Shown one piece after another: positions 34,882 to 48,686 of a stretch of 64,000 nt of DNA (its first letter is position 1; every line of letters begins with the position of its first letter). This stretch comes from Streptomyces viridochromogenes (GTDB lineage Bacteria > Actinomycetota > Actinomycetes > Streptomycetales > Streptomycetaceae). The stretch is taken from assembly GCF_001270495.1 (NCBI RefSeq), contig NZ_LGUR01000224.1, positions 1 to 64,000 on the forward strand, written 5' to 3'. The position numbers and the translations under genes are program-made. Below the pieces are notes generated by a model, which was given only the letters and a program-made list of their open reading frames with translations, was not told the DNA's origin and did no database searches.

Positions 34882-35775
34882 ATGACCACCACCACTGTCG
34901 AGACCCCGGTGAACAAGCAGGACTCCGTGCCTACTGCAACCCCGCCCAAGGCCCGCCGCCGCGGTACGGCCCTCGTCTCCCACGGCATCCTCAGCGTGGC
35001 GAGCCTGATCGCGCTCTTCCCCGTCGCCTGGCTGCTCTTCCTGTCCCTCGGCCCGGACAAGGACGACTACCTCCACCCCGGCGGCATCTGGGGAAAGATG
35101 ACGCTGGACAACTACACGTTCGTCCTCCAGGAGACGAAGTTCCTCGACTGGCTGACGAGCACACTCATCGTCACACTGGGCACCACGCTCATCGGCGTCG
35201 TCATCGCCGCCACCACCGGCTACGCGGTCTCGCGGATGCGCTTTCCGGGCTACAGGAAGTTCATGTGGGTGCTGCTGGTGACCCAGATGTTCCCGGTGGC
35301 CGTCCTCATGGTGCCGATGTACCAGATCCTGTCCGAGCTCCAGCTCATCGACAGCTACCTCGGCCTCGTCCTCGTGTACTGCACGACAACCGTGCCGTAC
35401 TGTGCCTGGCTGATGAAGGGCTACTTCGACACGATCCCGTTCGAGATCGACGAGGCAGGACGCGTCGACGGGCTGACCCCCTTCGGCACGTTCGCGCGAC
35501 TGATCCTGCCGCTCGCCAAGCCGGGCCTGGCGGTCGCCGCGTTCTACAGCTTCCTCACGGCCTTCGGTGAGGTCGCGTTCGCTTCGACGTTCATGCTGTC
35601 CGACACGAAGTACACCTTCGCGGTCGGTCTGCAGACCTTCATCAGCGAGCACGACGCGCAGCGCAACCTCATGGCCGCCACGGCGGTGCTGGTCGCCATA
35701 CCGGTTTCCGCGTTCTTCTACTTCGTGCAGAAGAACTTGGTGACCGGACTCACGGCGGGCGGCACGAAGGGCTGA
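34882..35775 (+). CDS. malG: Maltodextrin ABC transporter permease MalG
   Basis: 297 aa, six membrane helices. An N-terminal cytosolic tail of about 35 residues rich in Thr/Pro is followed by helix 1. EAA loop: FEIDEAGRVDGLTPFGTFARLILPLAKPG. Partner of MalF in import of maltodextrin across the membrane. GGAG ribosome site. The gene is followed by a dispersed repeat that separates it from aglA by 239 nt. Confidence 0.95.
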   Translation: MTTTTVETPVNKQDSVPTATPPKARRRGTALVSHGILSVASLIALFPVAWLLFLSLGPDKDDYLHPGGIWGKMTLDNYTFVLQETKFLDWLTSTLIVTLGTTLIGVVIAATTGYAVSRMRFPGYRKFMWVLLVTQMFPVAVLMVPMYQILSELQLIDSYLGLVLVYCTTTVPYCAWLMKGYFDTIPFEIDEAGRVDGLTPFGTFARLILPLAKPGLAVAAFYSFLTAFGEVAFASTFMLSDTKYTFAVGLQTFISEHDAQRNLMAATAVLVAIPVSAFFYFVQKNLVTGLTAGGTKG

Positions 35776-35804
35776 GCACCAACGGGAGGACTGCAGTTGA
35801 TCGT

Positions 35805-35873
35805 CTGCGGCGCCGTCGTGGCTGGTCGCGCCCACGCGGCGGTAGCCGCACATTCAATACAGTCCCGCGCCCC
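35805..35873 (-). repeat. Dispersed Streptomyces repeat, full copy 2
   Basis: Read on the minus strand it matches the copy at 53812-53880 over about 69 bp: GGGGCGCGGGACTGTATT, an internal hairpin GCGGC..GCCGC, then GCGCGACCAGCCACGACGGC and CCGCAG. It lies between malG and aglA. Confidence 0.85.
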
Positions 35874-36014
35874 AAAAGACGGGCGCTGCCGTCCCCTCCC
35901 CGTAAACCCGAGGCGGTCGCGGTGGCCATCCGACCCCGCTGTCACCGCGGCCGTCTCGTCATCACCCTTGTATGCACACCTGACCCCATGACCCCGTTAC
36001 GTACCAAGGACGCC

Positions 36015-37691
36015 ATGAGCCAGCAGCACTCCGCCCTCGCCCCGGCCCCGAACCCCGCCAAAGCCAAGCGCAGCGACTGGTGGCGGGACGCGGTGATCTA
36101 CCAGGTCTATCCGCGCAGCTTCGCCGACAGCAACGGCGACGGCATGGGCGACCTGGAAGGCGTACGCTCCCGCCTGCCTTACCTGCGCGACCTCGGCGTG
36201 GACGCCGTGTGGCTCAGCCCCTTCTACGCCTCCCCGCAGGCCGACGCCGGCTACGACGTCGCCGACTACCGGGCCGTCGACCCGATGTTCGGGAACCTGC
36301 TCGACGCGGACGCGCTGATCCGCGACGCGCGCGAGCTGGGGCTCAGGATCATCGTCGACCTCGTCCCGAACCATTCCTCCGACCAGCACGAGTGGTTCAA
36401 GCGTGCCGTGGCGGAGGGCCCCGGCTCCCCGCTGCGCGACCGCTACCACTTCCGCGCCGGCAAGGGCGCGAACGGCGAACTCCCGCCCAACGACTGGGAG
36501 TCCATCTTCGGCGGCCCGGCGTGGACGAGGGTCACCGAGCCGGACGGCACTCCCGGTGAGTGGTACCTCCACCTCTTCGCCCCCGAGCAGCCGGACTTCA
36601 ACTGGGAGCACCCGGCGGTGGGAGACGAGTTCCGCTCGATTCTCCGCTTCTGGCTCGACATGGGCGTCGACGGCTTCCGTATCGACGTGGCCCACGGCCT
36701 GGTGAAGGCGGAGGGGCTGCCGGACCTCGGATCCCACGATCAGCTCAAGCTGCTGGGCAACGATGTCATGCCGTTCTTCGACCAGGACGGCGTGCACGCG
36801 ATCTACCGGCAGTGGCGCACGATCCTCGACGAGTACGCGGGCGAGCGGATCTTCGTGGCGGAGGCGTGGACCCCGACCGTCGAGCGCACGGCGAACTACG
36901 TCCGCCCGGACGAGCTGCACCAGGCCTTCAACTTCCAGTACCTGTCGACGGAGTGGGACGCGGCGGAGCTCCGCAAGGTCGTCGACCGCACCCTGGAGGC
37001 GATGCGCCCGGTCGGCGCCCCGGCGACCTGGGTCCTGTCCAACCACGACGTCACCCGCCACGCCACGCGCTTCGCCAACCCGCCCGGCCTCGGCACCCAG
37101 ATCCGCACCGCCGGCGACCGCGCACTGGGCCTGCGCCGCGCCCGCGCCGCCACGCTGCTCATGCTCGCGCTGCCCGGTTCGGCGTACGTCTACCAGGGCG
37201 AGGAGCTGGGCCTGCCGGACGTCGTCGACCTGCCGGACGAGGTCCGCCAGGACCCGGCGTACTTCCGCGGCGCGGGCCAGGACGGCTTCCGCGACGGCTG
37301 CCGCGTCCCGATCCCGTGGACGCGTGAGGGCTCGTCGTACGGCTTCGGTACGGGTGGCAGCTGGCTGCCGCAGCCCGAGGGCTGGGGCGAGCTGAGTATC
37401 GAGGCGCAGACCGGCGACCCCGAGTCCACCCTGGAGCTGTACCGCTCCGCGCTGGCCGCCCGCCGCGAGCAGCCCGACCTGGGCGCCGGCGAGTCGGTGG
37501 AGTGGCTGAAGGCGCCCGAGGGCGTCCTAGCCTTCCGGCGCGGCGAGTTCGTCTGCGTCGCGAACACCGGCGGGGAGTCGGTGACGACCCCGGCGTACGG
37601 CCGTGTGCTGCTCACCAGCGGTGAGATCAGCGAGACGGACGGCGAGGCGAAGGTGCCGGGGGACACGACGGTGTGGTGGACGACCGCCTGA
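36015..37691 (+). CDS. aglA: Intracellular alpha-glucosidase, GH13
   Basis: 558 aa from the ATG at 36015 (AAGGA ribosome site); the frame is open further upstream into the repeat but that is not coding. No signal peptide. GH13 barrel with IYQVYPRSFADSNGDGMGDL, nucleophile Asp224 in [12 protein letters not shown], acid/base Glu283 in IFVAEAW and Asp345 in LSNHDVTRH. This pattern fits the oligo-1,6/alpha-glucosidase branch. It releases glucose from maltodextrins imported by MalEFG. Same direction as malEFG; it may be read through from malE or have its own promoter. Confidence 0.93.
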   Translation: MSQQHSALAPAPNPAKAKRSDWWRDAVIYQVYPRSFADSNGDGMGDLEGVRSRLPYLRDLGVDAVWLSPFYASPQADAGYDVADYRAVDPMFGNLLDADALIRDARELGLRIIVDLVPNHSSDQHEWFKRAVAEGPGSPLRDRYHFRAGKGANGELPPNDWESIFGGPAWTRVTEPDGTPGEWYLHLFAPEQPDFNWEHPAVGDEFRSILRFWLDMGVDGFRIDVAHGLVKAEGLPDLGSHDQLKLLGNDVMPFFDQDGVHAIYRQWRTILDEYAGERIFVAEAWTPTVERTANYVRPDELHQAFNFQYLSTEWDAAELRKVVDRTLEAMRPVGAPATWVLSNHDVTRHATRFANPPGLGTQIRTAGDRALGLRRARAATLLMLALPGSAYVYQGEELGLPDVVDLPDEVRQDPAYFRGAGQDGFRDGCRVPIPWTREGSSYGFGTGGSWLPQPEGWGELSIEAQTGDPESTLELYRSALAARREQPDLGAGESVEWLKAPEGVLAFRRGEFVCVANTGGESVTTPAYGRVLLTSGEISETDGEAKVPGDTTVWWTTA

Positions 37692-37706
37692 CGGTCCGTC
37701 CCCGGT

Positions 37707-37744
37707 ACGGGACCCGTTGCTCCGGGAGGAGCAGCGGGTCCCGT
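37707..37744 (+). terminator. Terminator after aglA
   Basis: A 17-bp stem with one mismatched (G-T type) position and a GGGA tetraloop, 15 nt after the aglA stop: arms begin ACGGGACCCG and end CGGGTCCCGT. It ends the mal unit. Confidence 0.85.
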
Positions 37745-37751
37745 TCTCGGT

Positions 37752-37886
37752 TCAGGAGAGCACGCGGTACGTCACGTGCGTGACCAGGCTCGCTGACCGC
37801 GACTTCACTTGCTCCAGCTTCAGTGGCGGGACGCCCTGGAACACCCGGGTGCCGGCGCCCAGCGTGAGCGGCACGATGTGCAGCCG
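37752..37886 (-). pseudogene. C-terminal remnant of a RibD_C/dihydrofolate-reductase-like gene
   Basis: On the minus strand about 44 codons read RLHIVPLTLGAGTRVFQG.. then PPLKLEQVKSRSASLVTHVTY and a TGA at 37754-37752. This is the typical C-terminus of RibD C-terminal-domain reductases. Upstream the frame has no related sequence and no start, so only the tail remains. It sits between the aglA terminator and the amylase promoter. Confidence 0.6.
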
Positions 37887-37988
37887 GCTGCGGCTCGCGC
37901 GCGTGGTGGGTGAGCAGACGACGGGGCTTCAGTATCCGCTGAGCGTGCGGCAGTTGAGAGGGGCACGTCAAGACTCGCACTGAAAGTG

Positions 37989-38040
37989 CTTGCTATGAGT
38001 TTCAATACTCTTGCTGTAAACCTTTCGTTAGCGGTACGTT
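37989..38040 (+). promoter_or_regulatory. alpha-amylase promoter with MalR-type repeats
   Basis: CTTGCT at 37989 and again at 38010 (21 bp apart, two helical turns), then CCTTTCGTTAG and -10 TACGTT at 38035-38040, 25 bp after the second repeat. The same spacing is found before the pullulanase gene. The leader to 38120 ends in AAGGAG. Confidence 0.75.
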
Positions 38041-38120
38041 CTCGCCGACGCCCGGCAATGAAGCCGCGCCGCGGCGCAGGGGGGATCCGAACTGAGCCGC
38101 AATCGCAAGGAGTCCAGCCT

Positions 38121-39548
38121 GTGATACCGAGAAGCTCGGCGCCCCCGAAGCGCCACCGCAAGCACCGTCGCACGGCTCCCGCAGCCGCCGTCACCGCGCT
38201 CGCCGCGGCCGCGGCCGCAGCCCTCGTGTTCCCCGGCGGCAGCGCCTCCGCCTCCCCGCCCGGCACCAAGGACGTCACCGCGGTGATGTTCGAGTGGAAC
38301 TTCGCCTCGGTCGCCAAGGAGTGCACCAACACCCTCGGCCCGGCCGGTTACGGCTATGTCCAGGTCTCCCCGCCCCAGGAGCACATCCAGGGCTCGCAGT
38401 GGTGGACCTCGTACCAGCCCGTCAGCTACAAGGTCGCCGGTCGGCTCGGGGACGCCACCGCCTTCCAGAACATGGTGAACACCTGTCACAACGCGGGTGT
38501 GAAGGTCGTCGTCGACACCGTCATCAACCACATGTCCGCGGGCAGCGGCACCGGCACCGGCGGCTCGTCGTACACGAAGTACAACTACCCCGGCCTGTAC
38601 TCCTCGGCCGACATGAACGACTGCACGGCCACGATCAGCGACTACACCAACCGCACCAACGTCCAGAACTGCGAACTCGTCGGCCTCGCCGACCTGGACA
38701 CCGGCGAGGAGTACGTCCGCGCCACCATCGCCGGCTATATGAACACCCTGCTCGGCTACGGCGTCGACGGCTTCCGCATCGACGCGGCCAAGCACATGCC
38801 GGCGGCCGACCTCGCCAACATCAAGTCGCGCCTCAGCAACCCGAACGTCTACTGGAAGCAGGAGGCCATCTACGGCAGCGGCGAGGCCGTCCAGCCCACC
38901 GAGTACACGGGCAACGGCGACGTCCAGGAGTTCCGCTACGCCTACGACCTCAAGCGGGTCTTCAACAACGAGAACCTCGCCTATCTGAAGAACTACGGCG
39001 AGGGCTGGGGCTACATGAGCAGCGGCGTCTCCGGTGTCTTCGTCGACAACCACGACACCGAGCGCAACGGCTCCACCCTGAACTACAAGGACGGCGCCAA
39101 CTACACGCTGGCCAACGTCTTCATGCTCGCCTACCCGTACGGCGCCCCGGACATCAACTCCGGCTACGAGTGGTCCGACACGGACGCGGGCCCGCCCAAC
39201 GGCGGCTCGGTGACGGCCTGCTGGCAGGGCGGCTGGAAGTGCCAGCACGACTGGCCGGAGATCATCCGCATGGTCGCCTTCCGCAACGCCACCCGCGGCG
39301 AGTCGGTCACCAACTGGTGGGACAACGGCGGCGACGCGATCGCCTTCGGGCGGGGCAGCAAGGGCTACGTGGCCATCAACCACGAGTCGAGCAGCCTGAC
39401 CCGCACCTACCAGACGTCCCTCGCGGCCGGCACGTACTGCAACGTGCAGAACAACACGACCGTGACGGTGAACTCCAGCGGGCAGTTCAGCGCCACCCTG
39501 GCCGCCAACACCGCGCTGGCGATCTACGCCGGCAAGTCCAGCTGCTGA
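38121..39548 (+). CDS. Secreted alpha-amylase, GH13 (short, no starch-binding domain)
   Basis: 475 aa from the GTG at 38121 with AAGGAG 11 nt upstream; the pullulanase gene starts with the same GTGATACCGAGA context, which supports this choice. Long signal peptide (about 1-46) with a basic His/Lys/Arg region and an Ala-rich core. Catalytic Asp221 ([12 protein letters not shown]), Glu248 (YWKQEAIYG) and Asp312 (FVDNHDTER), plus GFRIDAAKH calcium/chloride-site context of the animal-like streptomycete amylases. It ends at the beta-sandwich domain C; no CBM20 follows. Endo-cleaves starch outside the cell and feeds MalEFG. Confidence 0.94.
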   Translation: MIPRSSAPPKRHRKHRRTAPAAAVTALAAAAAAALVFPGGSASASPPGTKDVTAVMFEWNFASVAKECTNTLGPAGYGYVQVSPPQEHIQGSQWWTSYQPVSYKVAGRLGDATAFQNMVNTCHNAGVKVVVDTVINHMSAGSGTGTGGSSYTKYNYPGLYSSADMNDCTATISDYTNRTNVQNCELVGLADLDTGEEYVRATIAGYMNTLLGYGVDGFRIDAAKHMPAADLANIKSRLSNPNVYWKQEAIYGSGEAVQPTEYTGNGDVQEFRYAYDLKRVFNNENLAYLKNYGEGWGYMSSGVSGVFVDNHDTERNGSTLNYKDGANYTLANVFMLAYPYGAPDINSGYEWSDTDAGPPNGGSVTACWQGGWKCQHDWPEIIRMVAFRNATRGESVTNWWDNGGDAIAFGRGSKGYVAINHESSSLTRTYQTSLAAGTYCNVQNNTTVTVNSSGQFSATLAANTALAIYAGKSSC

Positions 39549-39609
39549 CAAGTCTCCGGGGAACGTGGGATTGACGCTCATGGAGTGTCGTCCTACGTTC
39601 CCTGGTGTT

Positions 39610-39625
39610 ATGGGAGCGCTCCCAT
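39610..39625. promoter_or_regulatory. CebR box (cellobiose repressor operator)
   Basis: ATGGGAGCGCTCCCAT contains the perfect 14-bp palindrome TGGGAGCGCTCCCA (39611-39624), identical to the published operator of the LacI-type cellulose/cellobiose repressor CebR of Streptomyces. It ends 15 nt before the GH30 start codon, so bound repressor would block the transcript leader. Confidence 0.85.
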
Positions 39626-39640
39626 GAAGGGATGTGCAAC

Positions 39641-41041
39641 ATGCAGCGCAGACTCGGCAAGTGGGCGGTGGTGGCCTCGGCGGCTCTCCTGGCGGTCGCC
39701 GGCACCACCGCCGCCGGCCCGCCGGAGGCGACCGCCGCCATCACCGCCACCGTCAACGGCTCCACCACCTACCAGCCCATCGACGGCTTCGGCTTCTCCG
39801 AGCACTTCGGACGCGCCGACATCATGCGCGGCTCGCAGGGCTTACCGGCCCAGAAGCAGCGCGAGATCCTCGACCTCCTCCTCAACCGCACCACCGGCGC
39901 CGGCCTCAGCATCCTGCGCCTCGGCATCGACTCGGGCATCCAGCCCACCGACCCCGGCGGCCCGAACGCCACCCCCGAGTACGTCTGGGACCGCCAGGAC
40001 AAGGGCCAGGTGTGGCTCGCCCAGCAGGCCAGGGCGTACGGCGTCACCCGCTTCTACGCCGACGCGTGGACCGCGCCCGGCTATATGAAGACCAACGGGA
40101 CCGACGCCAACGGCGGCACCCTGTGCGGACTCTCCGGAGCCACCTGCGCGAGCGGTGACTGGCGGCGGGCGTACGCGAACTTCCTGGTCCAGTACGCGAA
40201 GTTCTACGGCCAGGAGGGCATCGGCATCACCGACCTCGGCTTCACCAACGAGCCCGACTGGACGGCGACGTACGACTCCATGCGGCTCACGCCCGCGCAG
40301 GCCGTCGAGTTCACGAAGGTGCTGGGGCCGATCGCCCACTCGGCCGGATACAAGGTCGCCTGCTGCGACTCCTTCGGCTGGAACCAGCAGAAGTCCTACA
40401 CCAGCGCGATCGAGGCCGACGCGACCGCACGGAACCTCGTCGCCACCCACACCGGTCACACCTACGCCAGCCGGGTCGACGGGCCGCTGCCGACCCGGAA
40501 GCGCACCTGGATGTCGGAGTGGTCGCCCGACGGGACCGCCTGGAACGAGAACTGGGACGACGGCAGCGGCTATGACGGCTTCACGGTCGCCGCCGCGGTC
40601 CATGACGCCCTCACCAAGGGGAACACCAGCGGATATGTGTACTGGTACGGGGCTTCGGTCGGTGCCACCCGGGGCCTGATCCAGATGGACGGGGCGAACT
40701 ACCGCGTGTCCAAGCGGCTGTGGGCGATCGCCAACTACAGCCGCTTCGTCCGTCCCGGGGCCACCCGCATCGCCGCCACGTCCCCGGACGCCGACCTCAG
40801 GCTGTCGGCGTTCCGCAACACTGACGGCACGCTGACCGTCGTGGCGCTCAACGCGGGCACCGGCGCCCAGCAGGTGTCGTACCGCCTGCAGAACACCGGC
40901 ATCACGACCGGGACCGCGACCCCGTATCTGACCAACGGCTCGAACAGCATGGCCGGTCAGGCCGCCGTGCCGGTCAGCGGGGGAGCGCTCACCGCCACGG
41001 TTCCGGCCCGCTCGCTCGTCACCTACACCATCAAGCGATAG
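39641..41041 (+). CDS. Secreted GH30 family glycoside hydrolase, TTA-containing
   Basis: 466 aa from the ATG at 39641 (GAAGGG ribosome site; an ATG at 39632 overlaps it). Signal peptide about 1-33 (VVASAALLAVAGTTAAG..ATAA). GH30 barrel: acid/base Glu204 in GFTNEPDW and nucleophile Glu293 in WMSEWSPDG; a C-terminal side beta-sandwich includes ALNAGTGAQQVSYRL. GH30 covers endo-xylanases, beta-1,6-glucanases and glucosylceramidases; the CebR site favours a plant-wall polysaccharide. Codon 68 (39842-39844) is TTA, so translation should need the bldA tRNA. A broken glycosidase gene follows directly. Confidence 0.9.
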   Translation: MQRRLGKWAVVASAALLAVAGTTAAGPPEATAAITATVNGSTTYQPIDGFGFSEHFGRADIMRGSQGLPAQKQREILDLLLNRTTGAGLSILRLGIDSGIQPTDPGGPNATPEYVWDRQDKGQVWLAQQARAYGVTRFYADAWTAPGYMKTNGTDANGGTLCGLSGATCASGDWRRAYANFLVQYAKFYGQEGIGITDLGFTNEPDWTATYDSMRLTPAQAVEFTKVLGPIAHSAGYKVACCDSFGWNQQKSYTSAIEADATARNLVATHTGHTYASRVDGPLPTRKRTWMSEWSPDGTAWNENWDDGSGYDGFTVAAAVHDALTKGNTSGYVYWYGASVGATRGLIQMDGANYRVSKRLWAIANYSRFVRPGATRIAATSPDADLRLSAFRNTDGTLTVVALNAGTGAQQVSYRLQNTGITTGTATPYLTNGSNSMAGQAAVPVSGGALTATVPARSLVTYTIKR

Positions 41042-41049
41042 GAGACACG

Positions 41050-41265
41050 ATGCGCCTGACAGGGCGTATGGCATGTGCTCGCAGCCGCCATGATCGGTAA
41101 TGGCGTGGTGTACAGCATGGTCTACATCAACTACCTCAGACCCTCACCATCAACCAGTGCCGCCTGCAGTACCTGTACCAGGGTCTGGACCCGGCCGCCT
41201 CCGGCCCCTACAACACCCTGCCCTGGAAGCTCGGCCTGCTGACGCAGGCCAACTCCGCCTGCTGA
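41050..41265 (+). pseudogene. Frameshifted remnant of a secreted glycosidase (possibly GH43 arabinofuranosidase)
   Basis: A ribosome site (GGAGA) and ATG directly follow the GH30 stop but the frame ends after 16 codons. Two other frames then read [18 protein letters not shown] and, after a shift, [16 protein letters not shown] followed by [15 protein letters not shown] and TGA at 41263-41265. The tail resembles C-termini of streptomycete secreted arabinofuranosidase-type enzymes, from memory. So a large internal deletion plus a frameshift left the two ends of a gene. Confidence 0.55.
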
Positions 41266-41282
41266 GCACCCTACTGAAAATT

Positions 41283-41334
41283 CTTACCGATGGTTTCAAG
41301 ACTCTTGCTGTAATCCTTTCGACGGCGATACGGT
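41283..41334 (+). promoter_or_regulatory. Pullulanase promoter with MalR-type repeats
   Basis: CTTACC at 41283 and CTTGCT at 41304 are 21 bp apart, followed 25 bp later by -10 TACGGT (41329-41334). Spacing and the sequence CTCTTGCTGTAA.CCTTTCG match the amylase promoter, as does the leader GCCGCAATCGCAAGGAGTCC. Confidence 0.72.
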
Positions 41335-41381
41335 CACGCGGGGTCGGACCCAAGAGAGCCGCAATCGCAAGGAGTCCATCT

Positions 41382-46802
<5,421 letters not shown>

Positions 46803-46816
46803 TGCCGCACTAATTT

Positions 46817-46855
46817 GAGTGGGGCGGCCCCGGTGCGATCGGGTCCGCCCCACTC
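46817..46855 (+). terminator. Terminator after the amylopullulanase gene
   Basis: GAGTGGGGCGG and CCGCCCCACTC, perfect 11-bp arms with a 17-nt loop, 14 nt after the stop and ending 30 nt before the phosphatase start. Confidence 0.85.
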
Positions 46856-46885
46856 GTGCGTATCCAAGGGCAAGGGCCCCCGACG

Positions 46886-48658
46886 ATGGACGGTTTCGGC
46901 ATGCAGTCGGGCACGACCGTGATGGTCGTCGACGACGTCTCGACCAGCCTCTTCGCCATGGGCGCCGTGCTGCGCCGCGCCGGCCACCACGTCGTGCCGG
47001 TCGCGAGCGCGGGTGAGGCGCTGAGCGAACTCGACCTACGGCTGCGCCTGGGCGCCCTGCCCGACGTGGCGCTCGTCGACGTCGGCCTGCCCGACATGAG
47101 CGGTTTCGAACTGTGCCGCCTGGTCAAGGCCCGGCCGTCCACGGCCGCGCTGCCCGTCGTCCACTTCTCCGCCGTGGCCGTGGACGCGGCGTACCGGTGC
47201 CGGGGTCTCGACGCGGGCGCCGACGCCTACCTGGCCGTGCCGGCCGAGCCGAGCGAGATCGAGGCCGTCGTGCGGGCGGCCGTCCGCGGGGGGCGTCGGC
47301 GCAGCGAGGCCGAGGTGCTGGCGCACCGGCTGACCCTGCTGTCCGAGGCGATCGTCACGGTGCAGACCGCGCGCTGTCTGGGCGAGCTGGCCGACGCCGC
47401 CGCCGCGGGCACGGCCCGGCTCACCGGCGCACCCGCCGTCGTCTTCGTCATCGGCCCGGACGGCGAGCCGCACTGGGGCAGCTCCCTGCGCCGACCGCGG
47501 GGCGACGGCTTCGCCCGCCCGGCGGGCACCCCCACCGTCCTCCCCGACACCGCCCCGCACGTGGCGGCGGCCCGGCTGATCACCCGACTCACGGAGGGCC
47601 GCACCGGCGGGACCGGCGTCCACAGCACGACCGTCCCCGCCTCCCTGTGGCCGGCGGGCTTCTTCCGCCCAGGCGTCCGAGAGGACGCCCACCTGGTACT
47701 GGCGTCGGCCCAGGAGGGCCGGGCCCGGGTATGCATCGCAACACCGGCGTGTCAGACCCCGGCACCCGCGGCGCCGTCAAGGGGCGCGGAGGGCGCGGAG
47801 CTGCATCGCTATGCGGCTCCGCCGCAGGGCGGGACCAGCCGCAGCGGACCCGCGGAAGACCGACGGCACAACGCGGCACTGCCTATAGCCGCATCCCCCA
47901 CGGAGCGGCTCGCCCAGGCCACGGCCCTGGCCGCCGAGCCGCTGCTGATGTACCAGGCGGAGCGCCAGATCGCCCTCACCCTCCAGCACAGTTTCCTGCC
48001 CCAGCCCTACCGCCTGCCCTCCCTCCCCGGCGTGGAGGTCGTCGTCCGCTACGTCCCCGCATCCCGGCAGGCCGAGATCGGCGGCGACTTCTACGCCGCC
48101 CTGCGCACCCCGGACGGGGTACTCACCGCGGTCGGTGACGTCGTCGGACACTCCCTGGACGCGGCCACCGTCATGGTCGAGATCCGGCACGCGCTGCGCG
48201 CCTACTGCGTCGAGGAGAGCGACCCGGGCGTGCTGGCCGGACGGCTCGACCGGATGCTCGTGCACTACCACCCCGACGTCACCGCCACGGTCTGCCTGAC
48301 CTTGGTCGACCCCGGCACCGGACGCACCCGGATCGCCAACGCGGGCCACATCCCGCCCCTGATCGTGCGGGACGGGGGCGACGCCGAGTACGTCCCGGTG
48401 GACGGTCCGCTGCTCGGCCTCGGCCTGGACCGGCCGGCGCCCACCGAGCTGGTGCTGAGCCCGAAGGACCGTCTGCTCATGGTCACCGACGGCTTGGTCG
48501 AGAGCCGCGGCATCGACCTCTCCGTCTCCCTGGAGCAGCTCCGCAAGGCCGCCGCCGACGCCCCGACCGGTGTGGACGAGCTGTGCGACACGCTGCTCGG
48601 GTGCTTCGGGCGGGACCAGGAGGACGACATCGCGATGCTGGCCCTGAGGTTAGGGTGA
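46886..48658 (+). CDS. Receiver-GAF-like-PP2C (SpoIIE) serine phosphatase, TTA-containing
   Basis: 590 aa from the ATG at 46886 (an ATG at 46901 is possible). Receiver domain about 9-130 with Asp16/17 and phosphoacceptor Asp65 (ALVDVGLPDMSG), but the conserved Lys near residue 118 is Val (AYLAVPAEP). The middle is GAF-like and carries an in-frame dispersed repeat around residues 299-323. The C-terminal SpoIIE-type PP2C phosphatase has EIGGDFYAALRTPDG, AVGDVVGHSLDAA and MVTDGLVESRG. Such RsbU-like proteins dephosphorylate anti-sigma-antagonists. The next-to-last sense codon (48650-48652) is TTA. It may lack its own strong promoter, as a terminator directly precedes it. Confidence 0.9.
   Translation: MDGFGMQSGTTVMVVDDVSTSLFAMGAVLRRAGHHVVPVASAGEALSELDLRLRLGALPDVALVDVGLPDMSGFELCRLVKARPSTAALPVVHFSAVAVDAAYRCRGLDAGADAYLAVPAEPSEIEAVVRAAVRGGRRRSEAEVLAHRLTLLSEAIVTVQTARCLGELADAAAAGTARLTGAPAVVFVIGPDGEPHWGSSLRRPRGDGFARPAGTPTVLPDTAPHVAAARLITRLTEGRTGGTGVHSTTVPASLWPAGFFRPGVREDAHLVLASAQEGRARVCIATPACQTPAPAAPSRGAEGAELHRYAAPPQGGTSRSGPAEDRRHNAALPIAASPTERLAQATALAAEPLLMYQAERQIALTLQHSFLPQPYRLPSLPGVEVVVRYVPASRQAEIGGDFYAALRTPDGVLTAVGDVVGHSLDAATVMVEIRHALRAYCVEESDPGVLAGRLDRMLVHYHPDVTATVCLTLVDPGTGRTRIANAGHIPPLIVRDGGDAEYVPVDGPLLGLGLDRPAPTELVLSPKDRLLMVTDGLVESRGIDLSVSLEQLRKAAADAPTGVDELCDTLLGCFGRDQEDDIAMLALRLG
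47781..47854 (+). repeat. Dispersed repeat copy 3, inside the PP2C gene
   Basis: GGGGCGCGG, then GCGCGGAGCTGCAT, ATGCGGCTCCGCCGC, GGGACCAGCC and CCCGCGG follow the same order and spacing as the intergenic copies at 53812-53880 and 35805-35873, diverged but clearly related. It keeps the reading frame open. Confidence 0.7.
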
Positions 48659-48686
48659 GCGCAGCTGCCGTAGAACAGGAGTGCCC

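Noticed and set aside
35922..36014. Upstream extension of aglA
   Set aside because: It runs back towards the dispersed repeat and has no ribosome site; the ATG at 36015 has AAGGA at good spacing and gives the normal GH13 start.
31010..37691. An ABC ATPase gene belonging to malEFG
   Set aside because: No Walker A/B protein is encoded between malR and aglA; the only ABC ATPase in the window belongs to the DrrAB-like exporter.
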